Positions 52,538-62,063 of a stretch of DNA of 64,000 bases are shown here, in pieces. The first letter of the stretch is position 1. Each line of letters opens with the position of its first letter. The notes beneath the pieces are model-generated. The model had not been told where the DNA came from, made no database searches, and worked only from the letters and a program-made list of their open reading frames with translations. This stretch comes from Photorhabdus luminescens subsp. luminescens (lineage in GTDB: Bacteria; Pseudomonadota; Gammaproteobacteria; Enterobacterales; Enterobacteriaceae), in contig NZ_JXSK01000007.1 of assembly GCF_001083805.1 (NCBI RefSeq), positions 186,001 to 250,000 of the forward strand, written 5' to 3'. Made by a program: the position numbers and the translations under genes.

Positions 52538-54250
52538 TTAGCGCGTTAGGTCTGATGGCGCTCCCAAAGATCGTGCTTCTCTTGGTGGTGGTTGGCAGGC
52601 AGCTACGTTCGGCGGCATTAGACTGATTTCAACTCTGCGGTTGACCGCACGCCCGGCAGCGTTTGCATTGGTAGCAATCGGCCGCGTTGCGCCTTCACCT
52701 TTTACGACAAGGCAAGCCGGTGATACGTCACTGGTTTGTAATATCCAATCCCGCACTGCTTTGGCCCGCGCCAGTGATAGCACGCTGTTTTTTGCAGCAT
52801 CGCCGGTTGAGTCAGTATGACCGGTTATCACCACCATCCAGCCCGGTTTAGCTTTAATGTCGATCAACGCGTTCACCAATACTTTGGCCGCTTCTGGCTT
52901 AAGGCTTGACTGTCCAACGTCAAACAGCGACATGCTGCTCAGGTTCAATGTCTGCGGCAACGGCTTGCCGCCCTTCGGCACGGGAGGCGGAGATACCGGT
53001 AACACCGCATGGTTGATCACATCCATCAGCGGCGTATAAAGGCGATCGCCTAAATAAAGCCCTAACCCTAAGCGCACCGGTTCGCCGTCACGTTGATATT
53101 TCTCCAGCAATGTCGCATCAAGCTTGAGTTGATGGTAAGCCTGAACTTTCGCGTCGCTATCTTTTATGTCAACTACCTGATAATGCTGTAAATCACTGCG
53201 TATCTGGCGCAACAGGCGCAAGTTGTTCCAGGCACTGGCAGCCAATGCCAGACAGACAAATCCGCTCAACAGGCCAATACCCCAAATGACCGCTCGTCGG
53301 TGCGGTGTATAACCAACATAATGTGGCAACAGGCGTAACATGGCATCGGGAAATGGCGATACGTTCACCGCCTCAGCAATGCTGTGGCTAATGCGGGGTA
53401 AAGTGGTACGCTCGACCAACCATTTCGTCCACACGTTGTTTGCCTGCGGCGTTTGCGGCAAAAACGTCAACGCCATTGCAATCGGGTAACAAGGCTGGCT
53501 GGTCAACGCCGGTGATTGGCATTCGCCCAAGACGTTTTCCACCATCCAGCGTTGCCATGCCGCCACGACAATCGCCTGTTGTAAATGTGCAACGCGTTGC
53601 TGCGCATCCCCTTCGGTCAACCAGATATTCATCCCAACAGCGGCGTGTTTTTCTCCCCATACTGTCATTGTCGAGCTGTCTGCCTGTAGCTCGAACCACG
53701 GGCTAATATCGCCATCAAGATAGCCTGCGATTAATACCGGCGTATGACAAGCGGTCAGTCGAGTAACACGGTCAACCTGATAGCGAAATTCCCTGATCTT
53801 GGCCGTCATCACCGCGCGATCGCATTGCTGTTCAGGAAAGAGTGTCAATAACACGCTGATCTGCTTACACCAATCAGGTCTGGCTGCAATAATCGCTTCT
53901 ACCAGTGCGCTCATCTCACTTTGTCTCGGCACACAGATAAAACAGCCTTGTGGCGTGAGACGTATCGGCTCTTGCGCAAACAGCGTCGCCACGCTATCTC
54001 CGCAGGTTAGCACCACAGGCTGACGCCACGAGGCCGCAGGTAATGCCGCCAGCAAACGGCAAATACGGTCCTGATGGGATATTTCAGGTGTGGTACGTCC
54101 CACTCGCCGCCAGGCAATCACTGCTGCCATCAAGATCGCGGCCAACCACAATGCGACAGACACATTCCCTAGCGGCAAGAAAAACAGACATAACAGCGCC
54201 GCCAGAACACAAGCTAAAAGCCACAGCGCTCGTTTTAGTACGCAACTCAA
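52538..54250 (-). CDS. OmpA-like peptidoglycan-binding T6SS protein (TagL type)
   Basis: About 570 residues. Two adjacent N-terminal membrane segments (LWLLACVLAALLCLFFLPLG, VALWLAAILMAAVIAW), a third near residue 330-350 (VIWGIGLLSGFVCLALAASAW), and a C-terminal OmpA domain with SMSLFDVGQSSLKPEA, VITGHTDSTGD, and AVNRRVEI, the peptidoglycan-anchoring motif. It would fix the membrane complex to the cell wall, as TagL does. The start is not ATG: TTG 54250 has AAGGAG six bases upstream and is preferred over TTG 54274. Confidence 0.88.
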   Translation of the reverse strand: MSCVLKRALWLLACVLAALLCLFFLPLGNVSVALWLAAILMAAVIAWRRVGRTTPEISHQDRICRLLAALPAASWRQPVVLTCGDSVATLFAQEPIRLTPQGCFICVPRQSEMSALVEAIIAARPDWCKQISVLLTLFPEQQCDRAVMTAKIREFRYQVDRVTRLTACHTPVLIAGYLDGDISPWFELQADSSTMTVWGEKHAAVGMNIWLTEGDAQQRVAHLQQAIVVAAWQRWMVENVLGECQSPALTSQPCYPIAMALTFLPQTPQANNVWTKWLVERTTLPRISHSIAEAVNVSPFPDAMLRLLPHYVGYTPHRRAVIWGIGLLSGFVCLALAASAWNNLRLLRQIRSDLQHYQVVDIKDSDAKVQAYHQLKLDATLLEKYQRDGEPVRLGLGLYLGDRLYTPLMDVINHAVLPVSPPPVPKGGKPLPQTLNLSSMSLFDVGQSSLKPEAAKVLVNALIDIKAKPGWMVVITGHTDSTGDAAKNSVLSLARAKAVRDWILQTSDVSPACLVVKGEGATRPIATNANAAGRAVNRRVEISLMPPNVAACQPPPREARSLGAPSDLTR

Positions 54251-54266
54251 TTTGCTCTCCTTAGCC

Positions 54267-54911
54267 TTATCCAACAGACAAATATTGCCGAAGGTAGAGA
54301 CGCAAACCGCACCACGCCAAAGTTACTCCGGCTACAGCCAAGCATCCCCAAAACCACGGAGATCGCGTACGCCAACATTGGTCCCGATGACGGTTTGCAT
54401 GGGGACGTATCATCTGATGAGGTTGCACCGCCATCACACCGGCACGATCAGTCAATACATCCAGCAATGACTGACGTTCCTGAGAGATCTTTTCCAAGTC
54501 GCCGCCCTGAAAACCCAGTGCCAATACGCGCTGGAAACCCGCTAATACCAATAGAGAGGGTTGCGGTTGATTCAACACCTGACGTATACGTTCAAACAAC
54601 CGTTCTCCCGCATGGTTGCTGTTGCAAAATCGTGTCTGCAACGGCGTTTTCGACCAGGTTTCATAGCCGTTATCCCGCTCAGGGCGTCTGAGTACGGTTT
54701 CATCCAGTAATGCACACAAAGCATAGATGATGTGAGCCATATTCTCTTCGCTGATACCACTTGCACTTAATCGCTGCCGTGCCGCATCTATCAACTCAAC
54801 CCCTTTTTGATATAACGCCTCTCCGCGCATCGATTTATCACCGATTTTTAGCGCAATCACTAACATCCCAATGTCAAGCATCAGGTCATCAATTGAAATC
54901 TCTTTGTTCAT
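54267..54911 (-). CDS. tssL: T6SS inner-membrane protein TssL (DotU/IcmH)
   Basis: 214 residues, the size of a TssL without fused OmpA domain. N-terminal cytoplasmic hook domain with YALCALLDETVLRRP, the signature A-L-x-D-E motif, then LQTRFCNSNHAGERLFERI, and a single C-terminal membrane segment (WFWGCLAVAGVTLAWCGLRL) with a tail-anchored topology. It forms the inner-membrane complex with TssM. ATG 54911 overlaps the tssK stop (ATGA). Confidence 0.94.
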   Translation of the reverse strand: MNKEISIDDLMLDIGMLVIALKIGDKSMRGEALYQKGVELIDAARQRLSASGISEENMAHIIYALCALLDETVLRRPERDNGYETWSKTPLQTRFCNSNHAGERLFERIRQVLNQPQPSLLVLAGFQRVLALGFQGGDLEKISQERQSLLDVLTDRAGVMAVQPHQMIRPHANRHRDQCWRTRSPWFWGCLAVAGVTLAWCGLRLYLRQYLSVG

Positions 54912-56266
54912 GAGCGTAACACCGCAAACAGTTCTAACTGAACGCCCGACAAGGTACCGGGCACATAGAAGGCGCAACTTCCCGCCTCCAACATGGCTTT
55001 TGCCATCGGATTATTCAGATCGAAAGCAAAATATTGATTTTCCAATCGCAACGGGATCGCCGCCGGCACATGGCTAAGCGGATGTAAAGGAATACCGCTC
55101 AATGACAGGTTAATCAGTCGCTCAACATCATCAGGCGCCCCCACTTTACACAGTTGCGGAAACTGGGTTTGTAGCAAGTGCGCTGGCATCGACGATCGCA
55201 CAGAAAGATAGAAGTCTGCCTCTTCACACAATCGCCGGTCATGCAATGATGCTCTCCACTGATTTTCACGCACGACTTCCAGTTCAATCGAAATCACCCT
55301 TGATGGCAGACTTGCCTCAAGTAATGTACTGATAAGCCGGATCAATGGCGGGAAAACGTCACTTAATTGGTTGTGTTGATAATCAGGGATCGCATCAAGA
55401 TCGCTCTCCAATGAGAACGTCAGTAACGCCCCCGCTAATTTCACCAGTTCGCGGTAGATGATTTCCGGGTGCAATGCAGGCGCGGCGTTAAAATTATTCA
55501 ACACCGGTTCATAGCCGTTCAGCGCATTCAACAACCAGAACAACGACACATCCGCGACAGCAAAGTCTGCCATGCGTTGGTGACTCTCACGACGCATCCC
55601 CATCAGACGGGTGCGTTTAGCGCGTAGCTGAGTCAGCAACAGATCAAGCTGTTCCAACAAGGGAGGATGAGCAGCAAAAGAGAGCAATGGCGGAACGAAA
55701 CGATTATCCAGAATCCAACCGCTTTGCCCGTCACGCGCCAATCGCGCCAACGGGCATGTCAGATAAGCCTCATTCTGGTCATGCTGAAAGCGCAGGGAAA
55801 TTGCATGGCGTTCAACCGCAATGGATTCACGTCCATCACCGTACTTATCCTGTATCTCAATCCACTCCTGCTGATAACGTAGCGGCGGTTGTCCCGGCCC
55901 CACACTTTCACTACTCTGGCGGCAATTGCCGCCATTGGCATGCTCCAGCGGTAACGCCAGCAATACCTCAACAGCACGCATATCCGCCGACGCCACTTGC
56001 TGTAAATCACAGGCCGCAGGCAGATTGTCAGCATAATCGGTATCAATCAGCGTTCCATCCTGTAAACGGACTTTGAGATGCTGAACTTTCAGGCGGTTTA
56101 AGCGCAGCGCCTCCTGATCAAACCGAATATCAAGTACTCCCCAAGGATGAATCAGCCCCAGATGGGCAATACAGTTGTTAGTCAGAGCCTCCCAACGCGC
56201 TTGTTGCTGAAATTGTTGAGGGGCTAAAAAGGCGTCTTCAATCCAGAGAGGACGTAAAATTTTCAT
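54908..56266 (-). CDS. tssK: T6SS baseplate-membrane connector TssK
   Basis: About 452 residues. It begins MKILRPLWIEDAFLAPQQFQQQARWE, the standard TssK N-terminus, with NALNGYEPVLNNF and HPEIIYRELVKLAGALLTF in the middle and LENQYFAFDLNN near the end. TssK trimers link baseplate wedges to TssL/TssM. ATG 56266 with GGGAG five bases upstream is chosen over the adjacent ATG and over TTG 56278. It lies 20 bp behind tssC and overlaps tssL by 4 bp. Confidence 0.94.
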   Translation of the reverse strand: MKILRPLWIEDAFLAPQQFQQQARWEALTNNCIAHLGLIHPWGVLDIRFDQEALRLNRLKVQHLKVRLQDGTLIDTDYADNLPAACDLQQVASADMRAVEVLLALPLEHANGGNCRQSSESVGPGQPPLRYQQEWIEIQDKYGDGRESIAVERHAISLRFQHDQNEAYLTCPLARLARDGQSGWILDNRFVPPLLSFAAHPPLLEQLDLLLTQLRAKRTRLMGMRRESHQRMADFAVADVSLFWLLNALNGYEPVLNNFNAAPALHPEIIYRELVKLAGALLTFSLESDLDAIPDYQHNQLSDVFPPLIRLISTLLEASLPSRVISIELEVVRENQWRASLHDRRLCEEADFYLSVRSSMPAHLLQTQFPQLCKVGAPDDVERLINLSLSGIPLHPLSHVPAAIPLRLENQYFAFDLNNPMAKAMLEAGSCAFYVPGTLSGVQLELFAVLRS

Positions 56267-56286
56267 CATAACTCCCAATAAAATGA

Positions 56287-57819
56287 TTACGATTTCGCTT
56301 TTGGCATCTGAGAAACCAGAGATAAATTGACGTCAATCCCTTCCACCTGAAAGTGCGGCACCGCATACAGTTTGATGCGGAAGAACCCCGGATTGTCATC
56401 AATGTCTTCAACCACCACCTGTGCTTCACGCAGCGGATGAGAGGCCTGCATGTCGTCAGTCGGATCATTCATCTCCGTGACCAGTGTGTTGATCCAACTA
56501 TTCAGTTCAATCTCGAGCAGACGCCGATCCTTAGTGGTGCCAATGTTCTCCCGCTGGATCAGCTTTAAGTAATGGGCAATGCGTGATAGCAGGAAGATAT
56601 AGGGCAGACGCGCATTAATACGACTGTTGGCCGTGGCTTCCCCGGTGTCATACACGGCGGGCTTCTGTGTGGAATGAGCCGAAAAGAAGCAGGCGTAATC
56701 GCGATTTTTGTAGTAAGAAAGCGGAATAAAACCCAAATTGGCAAATTCAAATTCACGGGTTTCCGGGATCAGCACTTCTGATGGGATCTTAACCTGATAA
56801 CCGGCGCCCAAATCATAGAGAGGGGTCGGTAAATCGGTGACAGCGCCACCCGCTTGTGGACCACGGATCTGCACGCACCAGCCATTTTTGACAAAACTCC
56901 TGACCATATTGGCGGCAAAAGCAAAAGCGGCATTGGTCCACAAATACTTACTGCGATCCGGCCCACTTACCTTTTCGATATAATTAAACGTTCGCACCGG
57001 CACACTCTCCGGGCCATATGGCAGACGCCCCAACACTCTTGGAAAGGTGAGGCCAATATAACGGGCATCTTCGCTGTCGCGGAAAGATTTCCACTTGGCG
57101 TATTCGGCGCGTTCAAAATAGTGACCAATATCTTTCATCACTGCCACTTCATCCATGCTCTTTTTACCAAAAAAGGCTGGCGCGACGGCAGTAATGAACG
57201 GCATATGCGCCGCTGCCGCGACTTTGGCAATGTTGCGCAATAAGGCGATATCCTGCGATCCGGCGCTAAATTCATAGTCGGCAATCACCGCGCCAATCGG
57301 CTCGCTACCCGGTGTGTCATATTCCTGAATGTAAGCATGACGATAGAAACCGCTCTGAACAATTTCCGGCGTATCGTTAAAATCTTGTCGCAAATCATCC
57401 TTAGCCACATCCAACACTTCAATTTTGACGTTCTGGCCGAGATCTGTTCGATCAACCAAAAATTTCAAACCTCGCCAGGCAGATTCTATTTGCTGGAATT
57501 CCGGTTGATGTATCACCACATCCAGTTGGCGGCCAATTTTGCGATCCAATTTGCCGATCTCAAAATCCAGCAATGCTTTATCCAACTGTTCAACTTTTTG
57601 AGCAGAGTCTTTCAGCAGATCAAGAAGAACGCTAACCGCCACGGTCACCCGCTCATCTTCCGTCACACCCAGTAATGCCTCACTGTTATGAAAGCATGCA
57701 ATATCACTTAATCGCTCCACCGGACGTAAATTGATTTTCTCAAACAAAGACGGGTAAACCCCACCTGTATGATAGTTAACCGTCGCTACAGAAGATGTAG
57801 CCTGCTCTTGTACAGTCAT
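56287..57819 (-). CDS. tssC: T6SS sheath large subunit TssC (VipB)
   Basis: 510 residues, full length for TssC. It contains ESAWRGLKFLVDRTDLGQNVKIEVLDV, PIGAVIADYEFSAGSQDIALLRNIAKVAAAAHMPFITAV and the C-terminal DIDDNPGFFRIKLYAVPHFQVEGIDVNLSLV, all diagnostic. TssC interlocks with TssB to form the contractile sheath. AAAGG precedes the ATG by seven bases. The partner gene immediately upstream, 10 bp away, is only a 35-codon remnant. TssC alone is normally insoluble, so an intact tssB elsewhere would be needed. Confidence 0.95.
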   Translation of the reverse strand: MTVQEQATSSVATVNYHTGGVYPSLFEKINLRPVERLSDIACFHNSEALLGVTEDERVTVAVSVLLDLLKDSAQKVEQLDKALLDFEIGKLDRKIGRQLDVVIHQPEFQQIESAWRGLKFLVDRTDLGQNVKIEVLDVAKDDLRQDFNDTPEIVQSGFYRHAYIQEYDTPGSEPIGAVIADYEFSAGSQDIALLRNIAKVAAAAHMPFITAVAPAFFGKKSMDEVAVMKDIGHYFERAEYAKWKSFRDSEDARYIGLTFPRVLGRLPYGPESVPVRTFNYIEKVSGPDRSKYLWTNAAFAFAANMVRSFVKNGWCVQIRGPQAGGAVTDLPTPLYDLGAGYQVKIPSEVLIPETREFEFANLGFIPLSYYKNRDYACFFSAHSTQKPAVYDTGEATANSRINARLPYIFLLSRIAHYLKLIQRENIGTTKDRRLLEIELNSWINTLVTEMNDPTDDMQASHPLREAQVVVEDIDDNPGFFRIKLYAVPHFQVEGIDVNLSLVSQMPKAKS

Positions 57820-57829
57820 TCAAATACCT

Positions 57830-57937
57830 TTACTTAAAATCTGGTGAAAAATAATGTGACCATGCACCGCCAGTATGTAGATCCCATTTAATATTAATAC
57901 GCACCTTAGGAACTTCATTTTGAAAACGTGGGGTCAT
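57830..57937 (-). pseudogene. tssB: Remnant of tssB (sheath small subunit)
   Basis: A 35-codon frame at the place where tssB is expected, 10 bp before tssC, with a good AAGGAAGG ribosome-binding site. The first 25 residues (FQNEVPKVRINIKWDLHTGG) match the N-terminus of TssB/VipA, whose members read like KVRVNIKYDVHTGGA. The frame then goes to WSHYFSPDFK and stops, whereas TssB is ~165 residues. About 130 codons are missing, as expected from an internal deletion. No other tssB is present in the window. Confidence 0.75.
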
Positions 57938-58799
57938 TGATGACGCCTTCCTTTACTACCAAAAACAGAATAAAAATATCATGGTCATGGCATGATAATT
58001 TACTGGAATAACATGCTTTATCAGATAGTTATGAATCAGTAATTAAACGGACACACAAATTATGAGGGAACGAATAATGGCATCTGAATTGACGAACTCT
58101 CTAACAAAATCGACCCATGCAAAATAACCACAACTTAATACACATCCTAATACAGAATTACGGCAGTAAAACATCCAACAAAGAAAAAATTAATCTTATA
58201 TAGATAATAAGAGGGATAACATCAACAGAAGTTAAACAAGACAGAATTAAATAAAAATAAATGAGATCTGGGAAATTCTTAATGAAATTTTATAACTAAT
58301 TATAATTGTTACTATTTTTAATTCTTAATTTGTTTCAAATTGTAACAATCTGTAATACTCAGTAAAAATAAGCAATAAACATCGAATAATTGTAATTATT
58401 GTTTCACGACTTTATTTAATCTTTTCTCCTCAAATGATATTGATTATTAATTATACCCGTCATCTTTCAAGTTGCCTCTTTGTTGGCTGCACGCCATCAC
58501 GCTATACATGGTAAATGATTTACATCATTCACCTGTTTAAGTAGATTGATTCTTTATTACAATAATAGGTAATTGAAATCGTTTAATAAGATAAATAGTG
58601 CATAGATAATCATTAGAGAGATAAACGATTTCTACGCACATTAGCATTCCAATAATTTAATTATTAGCTCCAATAAAAACCCACTTGATAGTCAATCAAG
58701 TGAACTATCAACAAGGTAATTAAAATGCTGAACAATACGCGAAGAAATGCTCGCATTTCAACGGCTGTTTATTGATACAGAACGTTATCACTCATAACG
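57938..58799. other. Upstream region of the T6SS locus
   Basis: 860 AT-rich bases without a supported gene. This is where the promoter of the tssB-tssC-tssK-tssL-tagL-clpV run must lie. An inverted repeat AATTGTTAC (58304-58312) / GTAACAAT (58342-58349) could be a regulator site. A partial MITE copy lies at 58452-58491. No reliable promoter elements could be chosen. Confidence 0.55.
58452..58491. mobile_element. Partial MITE-like repeat, copy 3
   Basis: The first 40 bases of the 127-bp repeat (TATACCCGTCATCTTTCAAG and the following GTTGCCTCTTTGTTGGCTGC), ending abruptly. The right terminal repeat is missing, so this is a decayed or truncated copy. Confidence 0.75.
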
Positions 58800-59240
58800 C
58801 TATACCATTTCTAGATTAATATTATTATCATTAAATTCTAACGTTAGGATTTTATTTCCACCACCTCGATTATTACCAGGAATCTCTAATGCATCATCGT
58901 AACTAAATTCTCTATTTATAGAATATTTAACCGCATTTTCATTTGGTGGATTCCAATAATCCTGAAATATCCAAATATTAAATCTGAATTCAGATCTTAA
59001 TCCCTGTTCGGTATAAATATGAATTGCTTTATTAGGTTCATATTTATCACCTATCCAAGGGGCCCATAAATCGCCATGCCATTCAGACATCTTCTCCACA
59101 GAAAAGTTTCTCCTGGCAACATAGCCATGTTCAATGACAACTTTGCAGGGCGTTTTATTATAAATAGATTTAATATTTGTCACTCCCGCGATAATATTAA
59201 TGGCTGGTCTATTATGAGTGTTATTTGATTTTCTTTCCAT
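58800..59240 (-). CDS. Unrecognised small soluble protein
   Basis: 146 residues from ATG 59240, which has AGGTGA five bases upstream (the frame also offers GTG 59249). No signal peptide, no membrane segment; rich in aromatic residues and Asn (EKMSEWHGDLWAPWIGDKYEP, FNIWIFQDYWNPPNE), alternating in a way that suggests an all-beta fold. The C-terminal GGGNKILTLEFNDNNINLEMV also looks beta. No family was recognised. It lies between the T6SS promoter region and an MFS gene, and may be a Photorhabdus-specific accessory protein. Confidence 0.6.
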   Translation of the reverse strand: MERKSNNTHNRPAINIIAGVTNIKSIYNKTPCKVVIEHGYVARRNFSVEKMSEWHGDLWAPWIGDKYEPNKAIHIYTEQGLRSEFRFNIWIFQDYWNPPNENAVKYSINREFSYDDALEIPGNNRGGGNKILTLEFNDNNINLEMV

Positions 59241-59518
59241 TTTATTCACCTATATCAATTAATAAGTTCAATATAATTATGATAGGATTTATGATAACTT
59301 CATCCTTTCGCACACTGTCATCCAGCATTGACCAAAATTATCCTTATAACATTAATTTCCCCCAGTAATATTACACTTCAAACAACATTTAACTCTTACT
59401 AATCACGCTAGTCTTCTTATATCAATGATTAGCCTTAAATTCAAATATAGCGCAAAATCGCTATTTTACCATTAAGGCTAGATCACAGATCTATCGTTAT
59501 TATCCCTTAACTGTTACG

Positions 59519-60730
59519 CTAAGCATTATTGATTAAATTTTTCGTCCCACTTTTCATCACCTGAGCTAATTTCATTACATATATCGGTAATATCAGGGCG
59601 CTAACCATAGTCAGTATGAAAATAGGTCGCACATTCTCAGCAATAATCTCTTTACCGTCTAAGAAGATAGAGGAGAAGAAAAACACCACACCGGCTCCCA
59701 AATTGGAAAACGCCATCTGGAGGGCGCCAAAACCCGCACGATTTTCAGGCGTCGAGGCATAAGAAGCGAGCACGTTTGCCGCCATCACCTGCACATAAGT
59801 CGCGAACATAAAAAGTGAGAAGAAAACATATCCATCTACTTTTCCCGTCAATCCTAGAAAGATATTGACAATAAATAAAGTCGCCGCCGCAATGGTAATT
59901 CTCTGAGGAGGATATCTATCACAAAGCTTCCCGGTTAAATAAGTGCCCAACCAAGACGCAATACCACCGCAAAAGAATACCAGTGAGATTTGATTTTCCG
60001 GGATATAAAACACATTAGTTAATAACGGAGCAAGTATCGGAATAAGCATGAAGGGACTAAAATTACTGACACCACTTGCCATCCCGGCTAATGTTATTTT
60101 TTTGGTCAGCACAATTTTGTTCTGACTATTTTTTACTTTCTCTGCGCCTGGAATAAAGAAGAGGATTAGAGGTACACTCACGATGCATAAAATAACGATC
60201 AATAAAAAGGAGACTTTCCAGTTAAAACTCTCAGCCAAATATAAGCACAATGGTATACCTAAAATGCTAACGAATGAAAAAGATGAAAACGCAATCGCCA
60301 GCACCCTTCCCCGCATACTTTCTGGAGAATTATTCAGTAAGATCCCAATACCTACTCCCAATGTCACACCACCAAACAGACCGGCAATGATACGTAGCAG
60401 AATAAGTTGGTATGGTTCCGAAGAGAAAATCGTCAGGAACGTAATCAGGCCGAGAAACAATGTGTTTAAAATGAGAACCTTTCTTTTATTAAAGCGATCA
60501 ATAAAGAAAAAGGATGTCAGGCCAGAAAATACCGAGGAAAAAACATAAACACCCGCAATAACTCCCGCCATCGTAACCGGCATGTGAAAATCTTTCGACA
60601 TGTAAACAAAAAGCGGAGTTACCATCATGTACTCTAATGCATTAATAAACTGAACTAATGCAACAACCATCGCAATAACAACTATATTATTAGTTCCAAC
60701 TACCTGATTATTTCCAATTAACTTCGACAT
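59519..60730 (-). CDS. MFS transporter (drug/metabolite efflux type)
   Basis: 403 residues with about 12 membrane segments and the DHA1-type plan. Motif A region between TM2 and TM3 reads FFIDRFNKRKVLI, a variant of G-x-x-x-D-R-x-G-R-R. LLRIIAGLFGGVTLGVGIGILLNNSPESMRGRVLAIAFSSFSF is typical of arabinose- or multidrug-efflux members. It would exchange a small molecule for protons across the inner membrane; the substrate is unknown. ATG 60730 is chosen over TTG 60742 because GAG lies seven bases upstream. It has a long leader with a terminator-like hairpin. Confidence 0.88.
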   Translation of the reverse strand: MSKLIGNNQVVGTNNIVVIAMVVALVQFINALEYMMVTPLFVYMSKDFHMPVTMAGVIAGVYVFSSVFSGLTSFFFIDRFNKRKVLILNTLFLGLITFLTIFSSEPYQLILLRIIAGLFGGVTLGVGIGILLNNSPESMRGRVLAIAFSSFSFVSILGIPLCLYLAESFNWKVSFLLIVILCIVSVPLILFFIPGAEKVKNSQNKIVLTKKITLAGMASGVSNFSPFMLIPILAPLLTNVFYIPENQISLVFFCGGIASWLGTYLTGKLCDRYPPQRITIAAATLFIVNIFLGLTGKVDGYVFFSLFMFATYVQVMAANVLASYASTPENRAGFGALQMAFSNLGAGVVFFFSSIFLDGKEIIAENVRPIFILTMVSALILPIYVMKLAQVMKSGTKNLINNA

Positions 60731-60805
60731 TATGAGTCTCAATTCCTGTTGGCTTAAATTTCATCGACGTGGTAAGCAATTTACATCACATGCAGAGCAA
60801 AAAAA

Positions 60806-60860
60806 AGCGCCATGTATCATCACCGTGAGCGTCTAGCGTAGCCAAGCTTGACGTGGCGCT
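60806..60860 (-). terminator. Intrinsic terminator in the leader of the MFS gene
   Basis: On the minus strand AGCGCCACGT pairs with ACATGGCGCT (9 of 10) and is followed by eight T residues, a textbook Rho-independent terminator ~75 bp before the MFS start. The stem encloses the end of a 40-codon ORF. It either ends a separate small transcript or acts as an attenuator for the transporter. Confidence 0.6.
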
Positions 60861-60955
60861 GATAGCGGCAAAACAGAATCATCAAGCAATGGCAATTTCC
60901 AGGCGCTGTTCATTGTTAGGAGTAAGTCACAAATGCCCGGCCTTTCTCCAATCAT
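60833..60955 (-). CDS. Possible 40-residue leader peptide or gene relic
   Basis: Minus-strand frame beginning MIGERPGICDLLLTMNSAW and ending SAPRQAWLR, stopping within the terminator hairpin at 60806-60860. ATG 60955 has only a distant GAG upstream. No homolog is recognised with confidence. The arrangement, short ORF plus terminator plus transporter gene, is what a translational attenuator looks like; the decayed 3' end of a lost gene is equally possible. Confidence 0.35.
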   Translation of the reverse strand: MIGERPGICDLLLTMNSAWKLPLLDDSVLPLSAPRQAWLR

Positions 60956-61124
60956 CTTATAATTGATACTCTATTGGTGGGATTACTATCTCTATTAAGA
61001 ATCATAAAAAAGTAAAATACCTTGCTGATCCCTGAAGCAATTTAAAAAATTATGCAACAATAGCATGATGAAATCAGGGATATATCAATGATGAGAAATA
61101 AATAACACATCCTCTGGAGAGATC

Positions 61125-62063
61125 ATGGCGAATATACTTAAATATGGCGATACCGTAAAAATATTAAATAGTTTCAGAAACTGGGATGGCGGATATCTTA
61201 GTGTATATGGAACGAGTGGTATTTCAGATGGAAAACATACCGTAATAACCACTTCTCAAGCAGGAACATTCTGGCGAATTGAATCAGGAACGGGCAAGCC
61301 TGTCGGCAGTGAAGTTATTAACAATGATACTATTTTACTCCACAATCTTTATCAATGTGATGGCGGCTATTTAGGGCATTATCAATCCTCAAGTCAACAG
61401 GTTCCAGAAGGTGAAATATACCCGATACATACATCAGATAAAAATATCCGCCCAGAAACCTTAGAGTGGATTATTTATTCTGACATGCCATCTATAGATG
61501 GGAAAATCAAAGAAGATGAAAGCATTACGCTATATAACCGTTGGGGAACCAGAGGCTTTCTTGATACCAATGGTTGGGTTGGAATCCCTGAAACAGTATG
61601 TCATGTATATACTTCTGCTAATAACCTCCGCAAACCTTATACCGGCCTGTGGAAAATGACACAAGTTAAAGATCCTTGTCTCCCGGTGACCAAACCCTCC
61701 AATTGTGCTGGAGAATGCGGTACTAGTGACGGCGGTAAATATTGTTTTCAGGTACCTCAAAGTATTCGATTTGGTCTGATAACTTATACGAATACAATTA
61801 TCCATCAACAAACAGTAAAAGTGTATATTGACGATCTTCTGGTCGATACATTAACCGGCAAAGCGACAGAGACGAAAGCTTATACATCCGGTACAGGTAA
61901 AATCTGTATTGAAATTATCGGGGATGGCAAACCCTGCAAACTCCGTTATTCCTATAATACTCTTGATGGAAAACCCGGCTCAGTCATTATTGGTGCTGAA
62001 AATGATTCCAATAATAATTACAACGACAGCGTAGTCGTATTGAACTGGCCTCTGGTGAATTAG
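61125..62063 (+). CDS. Two-domain lectin: beta-trefoil-like module + LecB-like domain
   Basis: 312 residues, no signal peptide. Residues ~1-190 contain three similar repeats (ILNSFRNWDGGYLSVYG; LHNLYQCDGGYLGHYQ; LYNRWGTRGFLDTNG), as in a beta-trefoil. A Cys-rich linker follows (CAGECGTSDGGKYC), then residues 208-312 align with Pseudomonas LecB (PA-IIL): RFGLITYTNT, GKICIEIIGDGKPC, GAENDSNNNYNDSVVVLNWPL. LecB binds fucose/mannose through two Ca ions. Here two acidic ligands (LecB Asp99 and Asp101) are Asn, the specificity loop is T-I-I, and the C-terminus is one residue longer. GGAGAG precedes the ATG. Probably a host-glycan-binding protein. Confidence 0.85.
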   Translation: MANILKYGDTVKILNSFRNWDGGYLSVYGTSGISDGKHTVITTSQAGTFWRIESGTGKPVGSEVINNDTILLHNLYQCDGGYLGHYQSSSQQVPEGEIYPIHTSDKNIRPETLEWIIYSDMPSIDGKIKEDESITLYNRWGTRGFLDTNGWVGIPETVCHVYTSANNLRKPYTGLWKMTQVKDPCLPVTKPSNCAGECGTSDGGKYCFQVPQSIRFGLITYTNTIIHQQTVKVYIDDLLVDTLTGKATETKAYTSGTGKICIEIIGDGKPCKLRYSYNTLDGKPGSVIIGAENDSNNNYNDSVVVLNWPLVN

